This document shows, one piece after another, positions 53,316 through 62,279 of a DNA stretch of 64,000 bases; positions within the stretch are counted from its first letter, which is position 1; every line of letters begins with the position of its first letter. Source of the DNA: CAJBVG01 sp044337515 (lineage in GTDB: Bacteria; Bacteroidota; Bacteroidia; Sphingobacteriales; Sphingobacteriaceae); assembly GCA_044337515.1 (NCBI GenBank), contig JBIINK010000009.1, forward strand, positions 1 to 64,000. Direction: 5' to 3'. The notes under the pieces are model-generated. The model saw nothing but the letters and a program-made list of their open reading frames with translations, did not search any database and was not told the origin of the DNA. The position numbers and the translations under genes are program-made.

Positions 53316-56258
53316 TTATTTATTCAGTATGATTTTTCTAGTGAGTTCTGAGTGGTTTGAATAAATTTTGATAAAGTAAATCCCCGATTCTAGAAATTCA
53401 AGGTTCATTTTAACAATATCGGTTTGATCAACGTAATTGAAACTGCACATTTTTCGACCACTTAAATCGTAAACATCTATCTTTTCTATAGGATGATTTA
53501 ATGCTTCGATGGTATATAAACCTGTACTTGGATTTGGTACAATTTTTATTTGTGATGCCTTTAATTCATTGATGCCTACACCTGTAATTGTAATGTTTTT
53601 AGTTGCAATGTTTACGCAGCCATTTAGCGCAGTTATTGAATAGGTAACAATATAGTTCCCATCTGCATTATATTGATGAACTGCAGCTCTTGTATTCGCA
53701 CTGCCCCCATCACCAAAATCCCAATGATAGGCTTGTTGCCCTGAAGTTGTTCCGATGGCTGTTAATTTGCCACCAGCTTGATTAGTAGTAAACAAAGCAG
53801 ACGCTTTTAATCGTTTAGTTATTTTTATAGTATCTACATCATGGCAAATGCCTTGATTATTAAAAACAGTTATCGTGTTTTCTCCTAAAGATAAATCCTC
53901 TGCTTTTACCCAAATGCTTGGCGTTGATTCTCCTGTTGACCAATGGTATTCATTAGCGTTAGTATTTGCAGATAATTGAATGCTATCTCCTGAACACAAT
54001 ACAAAATCATTTCCTAAATCGAACTTAGGTTTTACACTACTATTGAAAATTAATGAATCATATTTATGGAATGCACCAGAATATGGGAAGACAGTACTAT
54101 CACTTAGGAAAAATTCGGGTATGCAATTATTGCTGATCCATGCTCTGCCTTGTATCGTACCATCGTTCAATCCATTGCCCGACATGTCGATGATTTTAAA
54201 ACTTAACAGTTGTGAATGTTGAACAGTTATTGTATCGATATGAGTTGCTAAATTAATATTATATGGAATCACATCAGGGAAAGGCCCGCGTGTCATCAAT
54301 AAGGTGTCGGTATTTTTATCTCTTAGTTCCCAAATAATGTCGGTTCCTTTTTTATCAGTAATTACACCAATGTTTAGAATTGGATTAAAGTTTGCTAATA
54401 TTTCTAAACGAATCGTATCTCTTGCAACACAAATCAAATTGGGTAATCGAGCTTCAATAGCAATCGAATAAATCCCAGGCAAGTAATGACTACCAATTAA
54501 AGTTAATGTTCGAGTAGTGTCTCCATTACTCCATAAGTATCTGCTCCAATTTGGACCTGCATCTATAACTAGCGTATCATTAAAGTTTAAAACTACATCT
54601 GGTCCGATATCAATTTTTGGACCGTCGCCCGCTATAAATACTAAAGAGTCCCATGCCATGTCGGGTAATACTAAACCTCCATAAGGCAATGCCCCGCCAC
54701 CTTGTAACATTACAAAACAACCAAAGGATAGTTTATAATTCCCAATGTTTGTTCCATCATCTAAACCATCACCAAAGGAATCTTTAATTTTTAATTTATA
54801 TTGTTTATACCTAGTTAAGCAAAACCTCTTGTTGATTTTAGCAAGTGTGCTATCGTAAGGATTAATATCTGCATAAGGGATACTATTAACAATTAATTCA
54901 TTTGTTTGAGCATCTCTAATCTCCCAAGAAATTTCAGAAGCATAGGTATCAAACTTAGCTTCAAAAGATAATTCAACTCCTGTTGAGCACATTTCATGAA
55001 TGCCTAAATTTGAAATTGCAATCGCAGAACTGTCACCTCCATTATCCCTATGTTCGATAGATAATTGTACACTATCACTTAAAATAAATTCTCTTAGATT
55101 GAACGTATAATATCCAAACGATCCCATTTGATTACTTAAAGAATCTGTTTTTATTATGGTGTTCGATGCATTCCGAGCACGTATATATACCTTCGAATTA
55201 TTTTTTTGTTTATACAAATAATTCATTCTGACTTCTATAGTAGTTTCTTTAGAATAATCTCTTAAATCAAACCAAGGGCTTTCTAATAATACACTGCTTT
55301 TGTCGCAAAGACAGGTAACATCATTTGATATTAAAATATTGGTATCATTCCCCGGGATTGGAAATGCAGGACTTGTTAAGTTAAGTGAGCTGCCTTTTTG
55401 CCATTTTGAATTAATGCTAGGTGCAGTATTTGTCCAATCGCATGGAATACCATTGTTCAAAAAAGCGTAATAGGGTAATACATTATTGAGTGGCTGTGTA
55501 ACCACTGGACTAAATGCAGCACTGATAGGGCTCATACACATTTTAGAAACATCCCAATCGAAGAAATAATAATAACGATCGAGGTCGCCAATAAAATTTG
55601 TACCGGTAATAGAAACTAAATTACTTACAGTATAAGGGTATGTTGCACCATCAATAGCTCTATATAATATACCGGTTCCTGATATTACTTCAACATTCAT
55701 AAAATAACTTCCGGTGCTTAATAATACACCCATTCCTACTCTTGTGTTCTTAGGCCCTGAAGATGTAATATTGAATGGCACTTTCCTTATAATGTAACCT
55801 CCATTTTCAGGGGCTTTCGACCAGATTTGAATATTGCCTGCTATCGGATTATTACTTCGTAATGAAATGGAATCAATTCGCAATGCCGATAAGCAAGTGA
55901 AATATTGTCCGTTAGTAAAATTTTGTGATGGGTAAGTCGAGCTAAACGCAGATGCTAATGGACCTACTTTTGTAGTAATTCCATCATACCCCATTTCTGC
56001 AGCTTTGAATGACAAACCTGTTTTTGTAATATATTGCTGATAATTATTCCCTTGTCCGAGGATACGATTTGCAGAATCAAGCCACACTAAAGTATTGGTC
56101 AAATCGTTTAGTGTTGCATTGAAATTAGAATATCCTGTTTTACAAACGGTAGTACTTGTAATTGCACTTGGTGCTAAATTTGCAGGGCAATTTGCTTTTG
56201 CATTTATCGAATAAAAAGACACAATGAGAAGAGCGGTGGTAAAGCGAATGGTTTTCAT
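53316..56258 (-). CDS. Large type IX-secreted protein with PKD domain
   Basis: A 980-residue secreted protein. The signal peptide is MKTIRFTTALLIVSFYSINAKA; ATG at 56258 is preferred over an in-frame TTG nine bases upstream. Two related internal segments (SWEIRDAQTNELIVNSIPYADINPYDS and IWELRDKNTDTLLMTRGPFPDVIPYNI) look like a duplicated domain. Two IDIGPD/FDLGND units introduce Ig-like segments, then a PKD domain (YHWDFGDGGSANTRAAVHQY) and a C-terminal sorting domain (IKIVPNPSTGLYTIEAL to LTRKIILNK). Probably cell-surface; no catalytic motif seen. Confidence 0.87.
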   Translation of the reverse strand: MKTIRFTTALLIVSFYSINAKANCPANLAPSAITSTTVCKTGYSNFNATLNDLTNTLVWLDSANRILGQGNNYQQYITKTGLSFKAAEMGYDGITTKVGPLASAFSSTYPSQNFTNGQYFTCLSALRIDSISLRSNNPIAGNIQIWSKAPENGGYIIRKVPFNITSSGPKNTRVGMGVLLSTGSYFMNVEVISGTGILYRAIDGATYPYTVSNLVSITGTNFIGDLDRYYYFFDWDVSKMCMSPISAAFSPVVTQPLNNVLPYYAFLNNGIPCDWTNTAPSINSKWQKGSSLNLTSPAFPIPGNDTNILISNDVTCLCDKSSVLLESPWFDLRDYSKETTIEVRMNYLYKQKNNSKVYIRARNASNTIIKTDSLSNQMGSFGYYTFNLREFILSDSVQLSIEHRDNGGDSSAIAISNLGIHEMCSTGVELSFEAKFDTYASEISWEIRDAQTNELIVNSIPYADINPYDSTLAKINKRFCLTRYKQYKLKIKDSFGDGLDDGTNIGNYKLSFGCFVMLQGGGALPYGGLVLPDMAWDSLVFIAGDGPKIDIGPDVVLNFNDTLVIDAGPNWSRYLWSNGDTTRTLTLIGSHYLPGIYSIAIEARLPNLICVARDTIRLEILANFNPILNIGVITDKKGTDIIWELRDKNTDTLLMTRGPFPDVIPYNINLATHIDTITVQHSQLLSFKIIDMSGNGLNDGTIQGRAWISNNCIPEFFLSDSTVFPYSGAFHKYDSLIFNSSVKPKFDLGNDFVLCSGDSIQLSANTNANEYHWSTGESTPSIWVKAEDLSLGENTITVFNNQGICHDVDTIKITKRLKASALFTTNQAGGKLTAIGTTSGQQAYHWDFGDGGSANTRAAVHQYNADGNYIVTYSITALNGCVNIATKNITITGVGINELKASQIKIVPNPSTGLYTIEALNHPIEKIDVYDLSGRKMCSFNYVDQTDIVKMNLEFLESGIYFIKIYSNHSELTRKIILNK

Positions 56259-56324
56259 TATCAACAAGTTATTGGCGTAAGATAGATAATACGAATATAC
56301 AAAATTTCATTAACTTCGTAGCCC

Positions 56325-57728
56325 ATGAAGAATACCAAAATATTTCTGTTTTTGTTGGCAATTATTACTGTCATGCAATCTTGTAAAACAGATTTAGATG
56401 TTACCACAAGTACCTCCGCTAAACTAGAATTTTCTACAGACACTATTCTTTTTGATACCGTATTTACTACCGTAGGTTCGATAACCAAACGCATAAAGAT
56501 TTACAATCGAAATAAAAGCGCTATAAACATTTCTAAAATCGACTTAATCGATTCAACTTCCTTTGCGAAGTACCGTTTAAATATCGATGGATATTCTGGC
56601 AATCATTTACGCAATATTGAAATCCCTGCAAAGGATTCTTTATTTGGGTTCGTAGAAATTACAGTTAAAGGTAATGCGAGTAGTAGCAACTTACCCTTTT
56701 TTGTTTCTGAACAATTAACATTTGAAACCAATACGAATATTCAAAAAGTAGAACTTATAGCATTTGGTCAAAATGCGCATTTCTTTGTCGACTCTATAAT
56801 TACAGGCAATCAAACTTGGACGAACGATTTACCCTATGTTATTTACGGAGGAATATTAGTTGATTCTCTTAGTTCATTAACGATTAACCCCGGGGTGAAA
56901 ATCTATATGCATAAAAATGCAATCATTTTATCGAAGGGAACTTTGGAGATGAATGGTACTTTACAAGATAGTATTATCATACAAGGGGATCGTCGAGAAC
57001 CTCAATTCTACAACGAACCAGGGCAATGGAATTCTATTCATTTTTTACCAGGAAGTACCAACAATAAAATTAATTATACGACTATAAAAGGTACAGTGTA
57101 TGGAGTCATTGTTGGAACATTTCCTATTTATGGAATTCAACCTCAATTAACGATTACCAATTCAATTATAAAATACAGTACCGTTACAGGGATGTATTTA
57201 ATTGATGGGAATGTTAATGCGTATAACAATTTAGTGTTCGCTTGTGGGCAGTACGCATTGCTTACTCAATTTGGAGGAACATATTCGATCATCCATAATA
57301 CATTTGCACAAACCTATAGCTTTACTTCGCGCCAAACACCTGCTGTTGCTATTACCGATTACCTATTGATTAATGATGTTCCTTTTACAGATGCATTAAA
57401 TATGGTGTTCAAAAACAATATCGTTACCGGCAGCTTAAAAGATGAGTATTATACCGAGTCAAGAAGCTCGGCTACTGCTAGCATTATTACTGAAAGCAAT
57501 TTGCTTAAATCGGCTAAAAATTGGCCTACAAGCAATTTAATCAATAAGGACCCTATGTTTAAAGACCCTAGCATCACCTTATCTAATAATTTTACAGAGA
57601 ATTATCGTTTAAAGGTGGGTTCAATTGCACGTGGAAAAGCAGAATATCAAGTTAGTCCAGCCGTAATATTAAACGATGCTGATGGAATATTGAGAGTAAG
57701 TCCCTCTACAATAGGGTGTTACGAATAA
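56325..57728 (+). CDS. Predicted lipoprotein with right-handed beta-helix region
   Basis: A 467-residue protein. The lipobox is VMQSC with the lipidated Cys at position 20. The central part from about residue 170 (LTINPGVKIYMHKNAIILSKGTLEMNG, then repeated short strands up to about 370) reads as a parallel beta-helix, a fold common in carbohydrate-binding or -cleaving proteins. The function cannot be named. It is divergent from the gene ending at 56258; a possible -7 box TAACTTCG lies just upstream. Confidence 0.7.
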   Translation: MKNTKIFLFLLAIITVMQSCKTDLDVTTSTSAKLEFSTDTILFDTVFTTVGSITKRIKIYNRNKSAINISKIDLIDSTSFAKYRLNIDGYSGNHLRNIEIPAKDSLFGFVEITVKGNASSSNLPFFVSEQLTFETNTNIQKVELIAFGQNAHFFVDSIITGNQTWTNDLPYVIYGGILVDSLSSLTINPGVKIYMHKNAIILSKGTLEMNGTLQDSIIIQGDRREPQFYNEPGQWNSIHFLPGSTNNKINYTTIKGTVYGVIVGTFPIYGIQPQLTITNSIIKYSTVTGMYLIDGNVNAYNNLVFACGQYALLTQFGGTYSIIHNTFAQTYSFTSRQTPAVAITDYLLINDVPFTDALNMVFKNNIVTGSLKDEYYTESRSSATASIITESNLLKSAKNWPTSNLINKDPMFKDPSITLSNNFTENYRLKVGSIARGKAEYQVSPAVILNDADGILRVSPSTIGCYE

Positions 57729-57794
57729 TTATTTTTTTTTGAAACTTTTTCGAAACATGCTCGTATAAGATAACGAGAGCGTAAATTAAATTTA

Positions 57795-57836
57795 GTTAAA
57801 GGGCTGCAGATTTTTTTTGTAGCCCTTTAACTTTTT
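57795..57836 (+). terminator. Rho-independent terminator
   Basis: Arms GTTAAAGGGCT (57795-57805) and AGCCCTTTAAC (57821-57831) followed by TTTTT. It lies between the convergent lipoprotein gene and glyA, and by its T-tract acts on plus-strand transcription, though the hairpin could also end glyA transcripts. Confidence 0.85.
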
Positions 57837-57843
57837 ATAAGCA

Positions 57844-59118
57844 TTACTTCGTATAAAGTGGGAATTTCTTCATCCACACATTTACTTCAGATTTTACCGA
57901 TTTAATAATTTTTTGATCTTCAGGGTTCATCAAAACTTTATCAATCAAGACAACGATTTTATCCATATGTTTTTCTTTCATTCCACGGCTAGTAATCGCA
58001 GCAGTTCCTATACGAATTCCAGAAGTAACGAATGGAGATTTATCATCAAATGGAACCATGTTTTTGTTGATGGTAATATCGGCAAGTACTAAAGCATTCT
58101 CTGCAGTTTTACCAGTTACATTTTTGTTTCTTAAATCAATTAACATTAAATGATTATCAGTTCCACCAGAAATAATTTCGTAACCTCTTTTTGTAAATGC
58201 AGTAGCCATAGCTTGTGCATTTTTCTTCACTTGTAAAATATATTTAAAGTAACCTTCAGAAAGAGCTTCACCAAAAGCTATTGCTTTTGCAGCAATTACA
58301 TGTTCTAATGGTCCACCTTGTGTTCCTGGGAATACAGCAGCATCTAATAATGCCGACATCATTTTAACTTCTCCTTTTGGAGTCTTTAATCCCCAAGGGT
58401 TTTCAAAATCTTTACCCATCATAATTAAACCACCACGTGGGCCACGTAGGGTTTTATGCGTAGTTGTAGTTACGATATGGCAATGTGGAATTGGATCGTT
58501 TAATAATCCACGAGCAATCATTCCTGCTGGGTGAGAAATATCTGCTAATAATAATGCACCAACTTTATTAGCTACTTTTCTCATACGCTTATAATCCCAA
58601 TCGCGTGAGTATGCTGAGGCTCCACAAATTATTAATTTCGGTTGTTCTGCAATCGCAATTTTCTCAAATGTATTGTAGTTAATCAATCCTGTTTTTTTAT
58701 CTACTCCATAAAAACTAGGTTTGTATAATTTCCCAGAGAAATTCACAGGAGAACCATGTGTTAAGTGACCACCATGAGACAAATCAAATCCAAGAATTTT
58801 GTCGCCAGGTTTTATAACAGCTAGCATAACAGCTGCGTTTGCTTGTGCTCCAGAGTGTGGTTGAACGTTAGCCCATGTTGCACCGAATAATTCTTTTACT
58901 CGATCAATAGCTAATTGTTCTACCTGATCCACCACTTGGCAACCACCATAATATCTTTTTCCTGGTAAGCCTTCAGCATATTTATTAGTTAAACACGAAC
59001 CTTGTGCTTCCATCACTTGTTGTGACACAAAATTCTCTGAAGCAATCAGTTCTAAGCCTTCTTCTTGACGATGCGCTTCTTTCTCAATGAGTTTAAATAT
59101 TTGTTGGTCTCTTTTCAT
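57844..59118 (-). CDS. glyA: Serine hydroxymethyltransferase
   Basis: A 424-residue PLP enzyme that interconverts serine and glycine with tetrahydrofolate. The PLP lysine is Lys222 in TTTTHKTLRGPRGG; LIASENFVSQQV, NKYAEGLPGKRYYGGC and PHSGAQANAAVMLA at the N-terminus are fully typical. Normal length. It is divergently transcribed from the nucleotidyltransferase gene, 90 bases away. Confidence 0.97.
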   Translation of the reverse strand: MKRDQQIFKLIEKEAHRQEEGLELIASENFVSQQVMEAQGSCLTNKYAEGLPGKRYYGGCQVVDQVEQLAIDRVKELFGATWANVQPHSGAQANAAVMLAVIKPGDKILGFDLSHGGHLTHGSPVNFSGKLYKPSFYGVDKKTGLINYNTFEKIAIAEQPKLIICGASAYSRDWDYKRMRKVANKVGALLLADISHPAGMIARGLLNDPIPHCHIVTTTTHKTLRGPRGGLIMMGKDFENPWGLKTPKGEVKMMSALLDAAVFPGTQGGPLEHVIAAKAIAFGEALSEGYFKYILQVKKNAQAMATAFTKRGYEIISGGTDNHLMLIDLRNKNVTGKTAENALVLADITINKNMVPFDDKSPFVTSGIRIGTAAITSRGMKEKHMDKIVVLIDKVLMNPEDQKIIKSVKSEVNVWMKKFPLYTK

Positions 59119-59208
59119 GCCCTAAAAATACATATTTTTAACAAAAATGGTCAATTTCGTATCAATAGTAAAATATTGTAACTTCGGGCTTGAAAGCAAT
59201 TTCCCTAA

Positions 59209-60198
59209 ATGAAAGCAATAATTCCAGTAGCAGGCATTGGTAGTCGACTTAGACCACATACCCATACCCAACCAAAAGCCTTAGTTCCCGTTGCAGGGAA
59301 ACCAATTTTAGGTCATATCATTGATAGCTTAACAGAGGTTGGTATCAACGAGATTATTTTTGTAATTGGATACCTCGGCGATAAAATACAAAGTTATGTT
59401 GTCGAGAAATACCCTGACCTACATAAATCTTTTGTTGTTCAAGCCCAAAAAGAAGGAATTGGCCATGCTATCTGGACAGCCAAGGCTATGGTGAATGATG
59501 ATGATCAATTACTCATCGTTTTAGGTGATACTATTTTCGATGTACATCTTCAAGATTTTGTAGATCTTCCGTATTCTGCTGTTGGTGTTAAAAAAGTTGA
59601 TGACCCAAGGAATTTCGGTGTAGTAGAAAGTGATGAAGATGGTTTTATTACACGCTTAGTAGAAAAGCCTATGATACCAAAGTCGAACATGGCGATGGTA
59701 GGTTTATATAGAATTAAAGAAGGTAAATTGTTGATGCAAACACTTGATGAGAACATCAAAAAGAATTTACGTACTTACAATGAATTCCAATTAACCGATG
59801 CTCTTATGAGCATGGTAGAGAAAGGTACTCGCATTCAATCATTCAAAGTAGAAGAGTGGTATGATTGCGGGAAGAAAGAAGTATTGTTAGCAACCAATGC
59901 AATGCTTTTATCTCGTCTCGATCAAAAAAATGATCAACAATTCAACAATACCATTATCATTCATCCCGTTAGTATTGCATCCAATTGTAGAATTCAAAAT
60001 TCTATCATTGGTCCCAATGTTTCTATCGGAGAAAATACTTATGTCGATCATTCTATTTTGAAAAATTCAATCATCGGTTCGTTTTCTCAATTAGAAGATG
60101 TGGTATTGAAAGATTCATTGGTAGGAAGTGATGCTTCTCTAAAAGGATTAAGCCAAAGCCTAAACTTGGGAGATAGTACGGAGATTAGCTTTTCTTAG
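59209..60198 (+). CDS. Sugar-phosphate nucleotidyltransferase with hexapeptide C-terminus
   Basis: A 329-residue enzyme. The NTP-transferase signature GIGSRLRPHTHTQPKALVPVAGKPIL is at about residues 9-34 (given as two motifs, GIGSRLRP and KALVPVAGKPIL), with IVLGDTIFD for metal binding, EKP and GLYRIKEG. The last 90 residues form hexapeptide repeats (IASNCRIQNSIIGPNVSIGE). It is of the glucose-1-phosphate thymidylyltransferase / mannose-1-phosphate guanylyltransferase type; base and sugar are not decided by the sequence. Its product could feed the polysaccharide pathways. Confidence 0.8.
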   Translation: MKAIIPVAGIGSRLRPHTHTQPKALVPVAGKPILGHIIDSLTEVGINEIIFVIGYLGDKIQSYVVEKYPDLHKSFVVQAQKEGIGHAIWTAKAMVNDDDQLLIVLGDTIFDVHLQDFVDLPYSAVGVKKVDDPRNFGVVESDEDGFITRLVEKPMIPKSNMAMVGLYRIKEGKLLMQTLDENIKKNLRTYNEFQLTDALMSMVEKGTRIQSFKVEEWYDCGKKEVLLATNAMLLSRLDQKNDQQFNNTIIIHPVSIASNCRIQNSIIGPNVSIGENTYVDHSILKNSIIGSFSQLEDVVLKDSLVGSDASLKGLSQSLNLGDSTEISFS

Positions 60199-60317
60199 TC
60201 GAAGGGTCGAATTGTCGAAGGGTCGAATTGTCGAAGGGTCGAAATGTCGAAGGGTCGAATTGTCGAAGGGTCGAATTGTCGAAGGGTCGAAATGTCGAAG
60301 GGTCGAATTGTCGAAAT
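60198..60317 (+). repeat. 16-bp minisatellite with 8-bp subunits (GTCGAANN)
   Basis: Fifteen consecutive 8-base units GTCGAANN. Alternate units end GG; the others end TT, TT, AT, TT, TT, AT, TT, AT, giving a 16-base repeat with a higher-order 48-base period. It begins at the last base of the nucleotidyltransferase stop codon. Confidence 0.95.
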
Positions 60318-60362
60318 AACCTAATAACTCAATAACTCAATAACATAATAACATAATAACAA
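60315..60362 (+). repeat. 8-bp tandem repeat (AATAACNN) in the leader of the TonB-like gene
   Basis: Six units AATAAC plus two variable bases (CT, TC, TC, AT, AT, AA), ending 14 bases before the ATG at 60377. Same period as the array just upstream. Confidence 0.9.
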
Positions 60363-60376
60363 ATAACTAAACAACA

Positions 60377-61057
60377 ATGTCAAGAAAAATTACACTACTA
60401 ACTCTAATCATTTGTTTAATCATAACTGTTGCTGATGCTCAAACAGCTTACAGAAAAAAAGTATATCATAAAGTAACTAAGCATTTAGTGGAAGAGTTCG
60501 ATACTCAAGATTCAACCACACTAAATAAAATTGGATACTACGCTCGTTATAATTCTGCAACCGGAAAAATGACGAAGCAAGGATCTTTCAAAGAAAATGC
60601 TCGTTCGGGAGTATGGTCATTCTATGACGATAGTTCAAAAATCAATTTCAGATACAATTATTCTACTGGTATGGTGATGTTTTCTAGACCAGATACTTTA
60701 GCAAAGTATTTTTTACGTCAGGCTGGTGTGGATACAAATTATTATTCAGATTTAGCTCAAGTGCCATTGTTTATTGGTGGTCCGGTAGAGTATAGGGATT
60801 TTATCCAAGCTAATTTACGATACCCATCTGTAGCAAAAGAATTTGATGTACGTGGTATTGTAATTGCAAGTTTTGTTGTTGGTTCAAATGGCTTCCCTGA
60901 AAAAGAGAGTAGAAAAATCATAAAAGGATTAGGTTATGGATGCGATGAAGAAGTATTAAGAATTATAAACTTAATGCCTCGTTGGTCACCCGCTCGTAAA
61001 TCTGGAGAAGTTCGCCAGTTATATTACATGACATTTAAATTTGATCCAAAAAAATAA
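60377..61057 (+). CDS. Exported protein with TonB C-terminal-like domain
   Basis: A 226-residue protein. A cleavable signal peptide ends near VADAQ (about residue 22). Residues about 35-90 hold a MORN/YwqK-like stretch (KQGSFKENARSGVWSFYDDSSK). The last about 85 residues (FIQANLRYPSVAKEFDVRGIVIASFVVGSNGFPE to YYMTFKFDPKK) are a TonB C-terminal domain. With a signal peptide instead of a membrane anchor it is not a classical energy-transducing TonB; Bacteroidota have many such periplasmic forms. It overlaps the next start by one base. Confidence 0.75.
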   Translation: MSRKITLLTLIICLIITVADAQTAYRKKVYHKVTKHLVEEFDTQDSTTLNKIGYYARYNSATGKMTKQGSFKENARSGVWSFYDDSSKINFRYNYSTGMVMFSRPDTLAKYFLRQAGVDTNYYSDLAQVPLFIGGPVEYRDFIQANLRYPSVAKEFDVRGIVIASFVVGSNGFPEKESRKIIKGLGYGCDEEVLRIINLMPRWSPARKSGEVRQLYYMTFKFDPKK

Positions 61058-62004
61058 TGGGAAATAGGGTTACTCAACTTTTTGGCATCAAGTACCCCAT
61101 TATTCAAGCGGGTATGATATGGTGCAGTGGATGGCGTTTAGCATCTGCTGTTTCGAATGCAGGAGGCCTAGGTATCATTGGTGCAGGGTCTATGTACCCT
61201 GATGTATTAAGAGAGCATCTTCAAAAATGTAAGGCGGCAACTGATAAACCATTCGCTGTTAATTTGCCTTTACTTTATCCGGATATTGAAAAACATATTG
61301 AAATTATTATTGAAGAAGGAGTAAAAATTGTTTTTACTTCTGCTGGAAATCCGATGACTTGGACAGCAAAGCTGAAAGAGCATGGTATTACTGTAGTACA
61401 CGTTATTGCAAATGTAAAGTTTGCACTGAAGTGCGAAGAGGCAGGTGTAGATGCTATAGTAGCAGAAGGTTTTGAAGCAGGTGGACATAATGGTAAAGAG
61501 GAGACCACAACGCTTTGTTTAATTCCAATGATTAAGAAAGCTGTGAAAATTCCTGTTATTGCAGCTGGTGGTATTGCCACTGGTAGTGCAATGTTAGCAT
61601 GCATGTCGCTCGGTGCAGAAGGGGTTCAAATCGGATCGCTATTTGCCGCATCTATAGAATCATCAGCACACGATCATTTTAAACAACGCATACTAGAGAC
61701 TAAAGAAGGTGGTACACAATTATCTTTGAAAAGATTAGTGCCCGTTCGATTAATTAAAAATGAGTTCTTCCAAAAAGTTAGCGAAGCAGAAGAACGAGGA
61801 GCTCCTCGTCATGAACTCGCTGAAATTCTTGGAAAAGCTCGTGCTAAGAAAGGAATGTTTGAAGGAGATATGGTAGAAGGCGAACTAGAAATTGGACAAG
61901 TTGCTGGTTTGATTGATGAGATTTTACCCGCAGCAAAAATCCTTGAAAATATTGTAAATGAATTTAAAACTGCTCAATCAGAAGTAGCAAGAATTAACCT
62001 TTAA
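61057..62004 (+). CDS. Nitronate monooxygenase / FabK-like flavoprotein
   Basis: A 315-residue TIM-barrel FMN protein. N-terminal KYPIIQAGMIWCSGWRLASAVSNAGGLGIIG, EAGGHNGKEETTTL, and the FMN phosphate-binding VIAAGGIATGSAMLACMSLGAEGVQIGS are typical of 2-nitropropane dioxygenase/nitronate monooxygenases and the related enoyl-ACP reductase II (FabK). The two cannot be separated here by motifs. It follows the TonB-domain gene by one-base overlap and precedes the acylphosphatase gene by one base. Confidence 0.85.
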   Translation: MGNRVTQLFGIKYPIIQAGMIWCSGWRLASAVSNAGGLGIIGAGSMYPDVLREHLQKCKAATDKPFAVNLPLLYPDIEKHIEIIIEEGVKIVFTSAGNPMTWTAKLKEHGITVVHVIANVKFALKCEEAGVDAIVAEGFEAGGHNGKEETTTLCLIPMIKKAVKIPVIAAGGIATGSAMLACMSLGAEGVQIGSLFAASIESSAHDHFKQRILETKEGGTQLSLKRLVPVRLIKNEFFQKVSEAEERGAPRHELAEILGKARAKKGMFEGDMVEGELEIGQVAGLIDEILPAAKILENIVNEFKTAQSEVARINL

Positions 62005-62005
62005 G

Positions 62006-62275
62006 ATGATGCATCTCAATATAAAAGTACATGGTAAAGTACAAGGCGTATATTTTCGCGATAGTACAAAAATGGTGGCTGACCAATTAGGGGTGAAAGG
62101 CTGGATACGTAATGAATCTGATGGTTCTATATATATTGAAGCCGAAGGTGATGATTGGATTTTAGACAACTTTTTAGATTGGTGTGAAGAAGGTCCTGAG
62201 CGTGCAGAAGTTCAATTAGTAGAAAAGGCGGAAAGTGAAATGCAAAACTTCCAGAATTTTATTATAAAAAAATAA
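62006..62275 (+). CDS. Acylphosphatase
   Basis: An 89-residue acylphosphatase that hydrolyses carboxyl-phosphate mixed anhydrides. Catalytic Arg lies in GKVQGVYFRDST (about residue 18) and the catalytic Asn in VKGWIRNESDGSIYIEAEG (about 36). Size and both motifs are standard. The gene starts MM; either Met may be used. Confidence 0.92.
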   Translation: MMHLNIKVHGKVQGVYFRDSTKMVADQLGVKGWIRNESDGSIYIEAEGDDWILDNFLDWCEEGPERAEVQLVEKAESEMQNFQNFIIKK

Positions 62276-62279
62276 GCAC

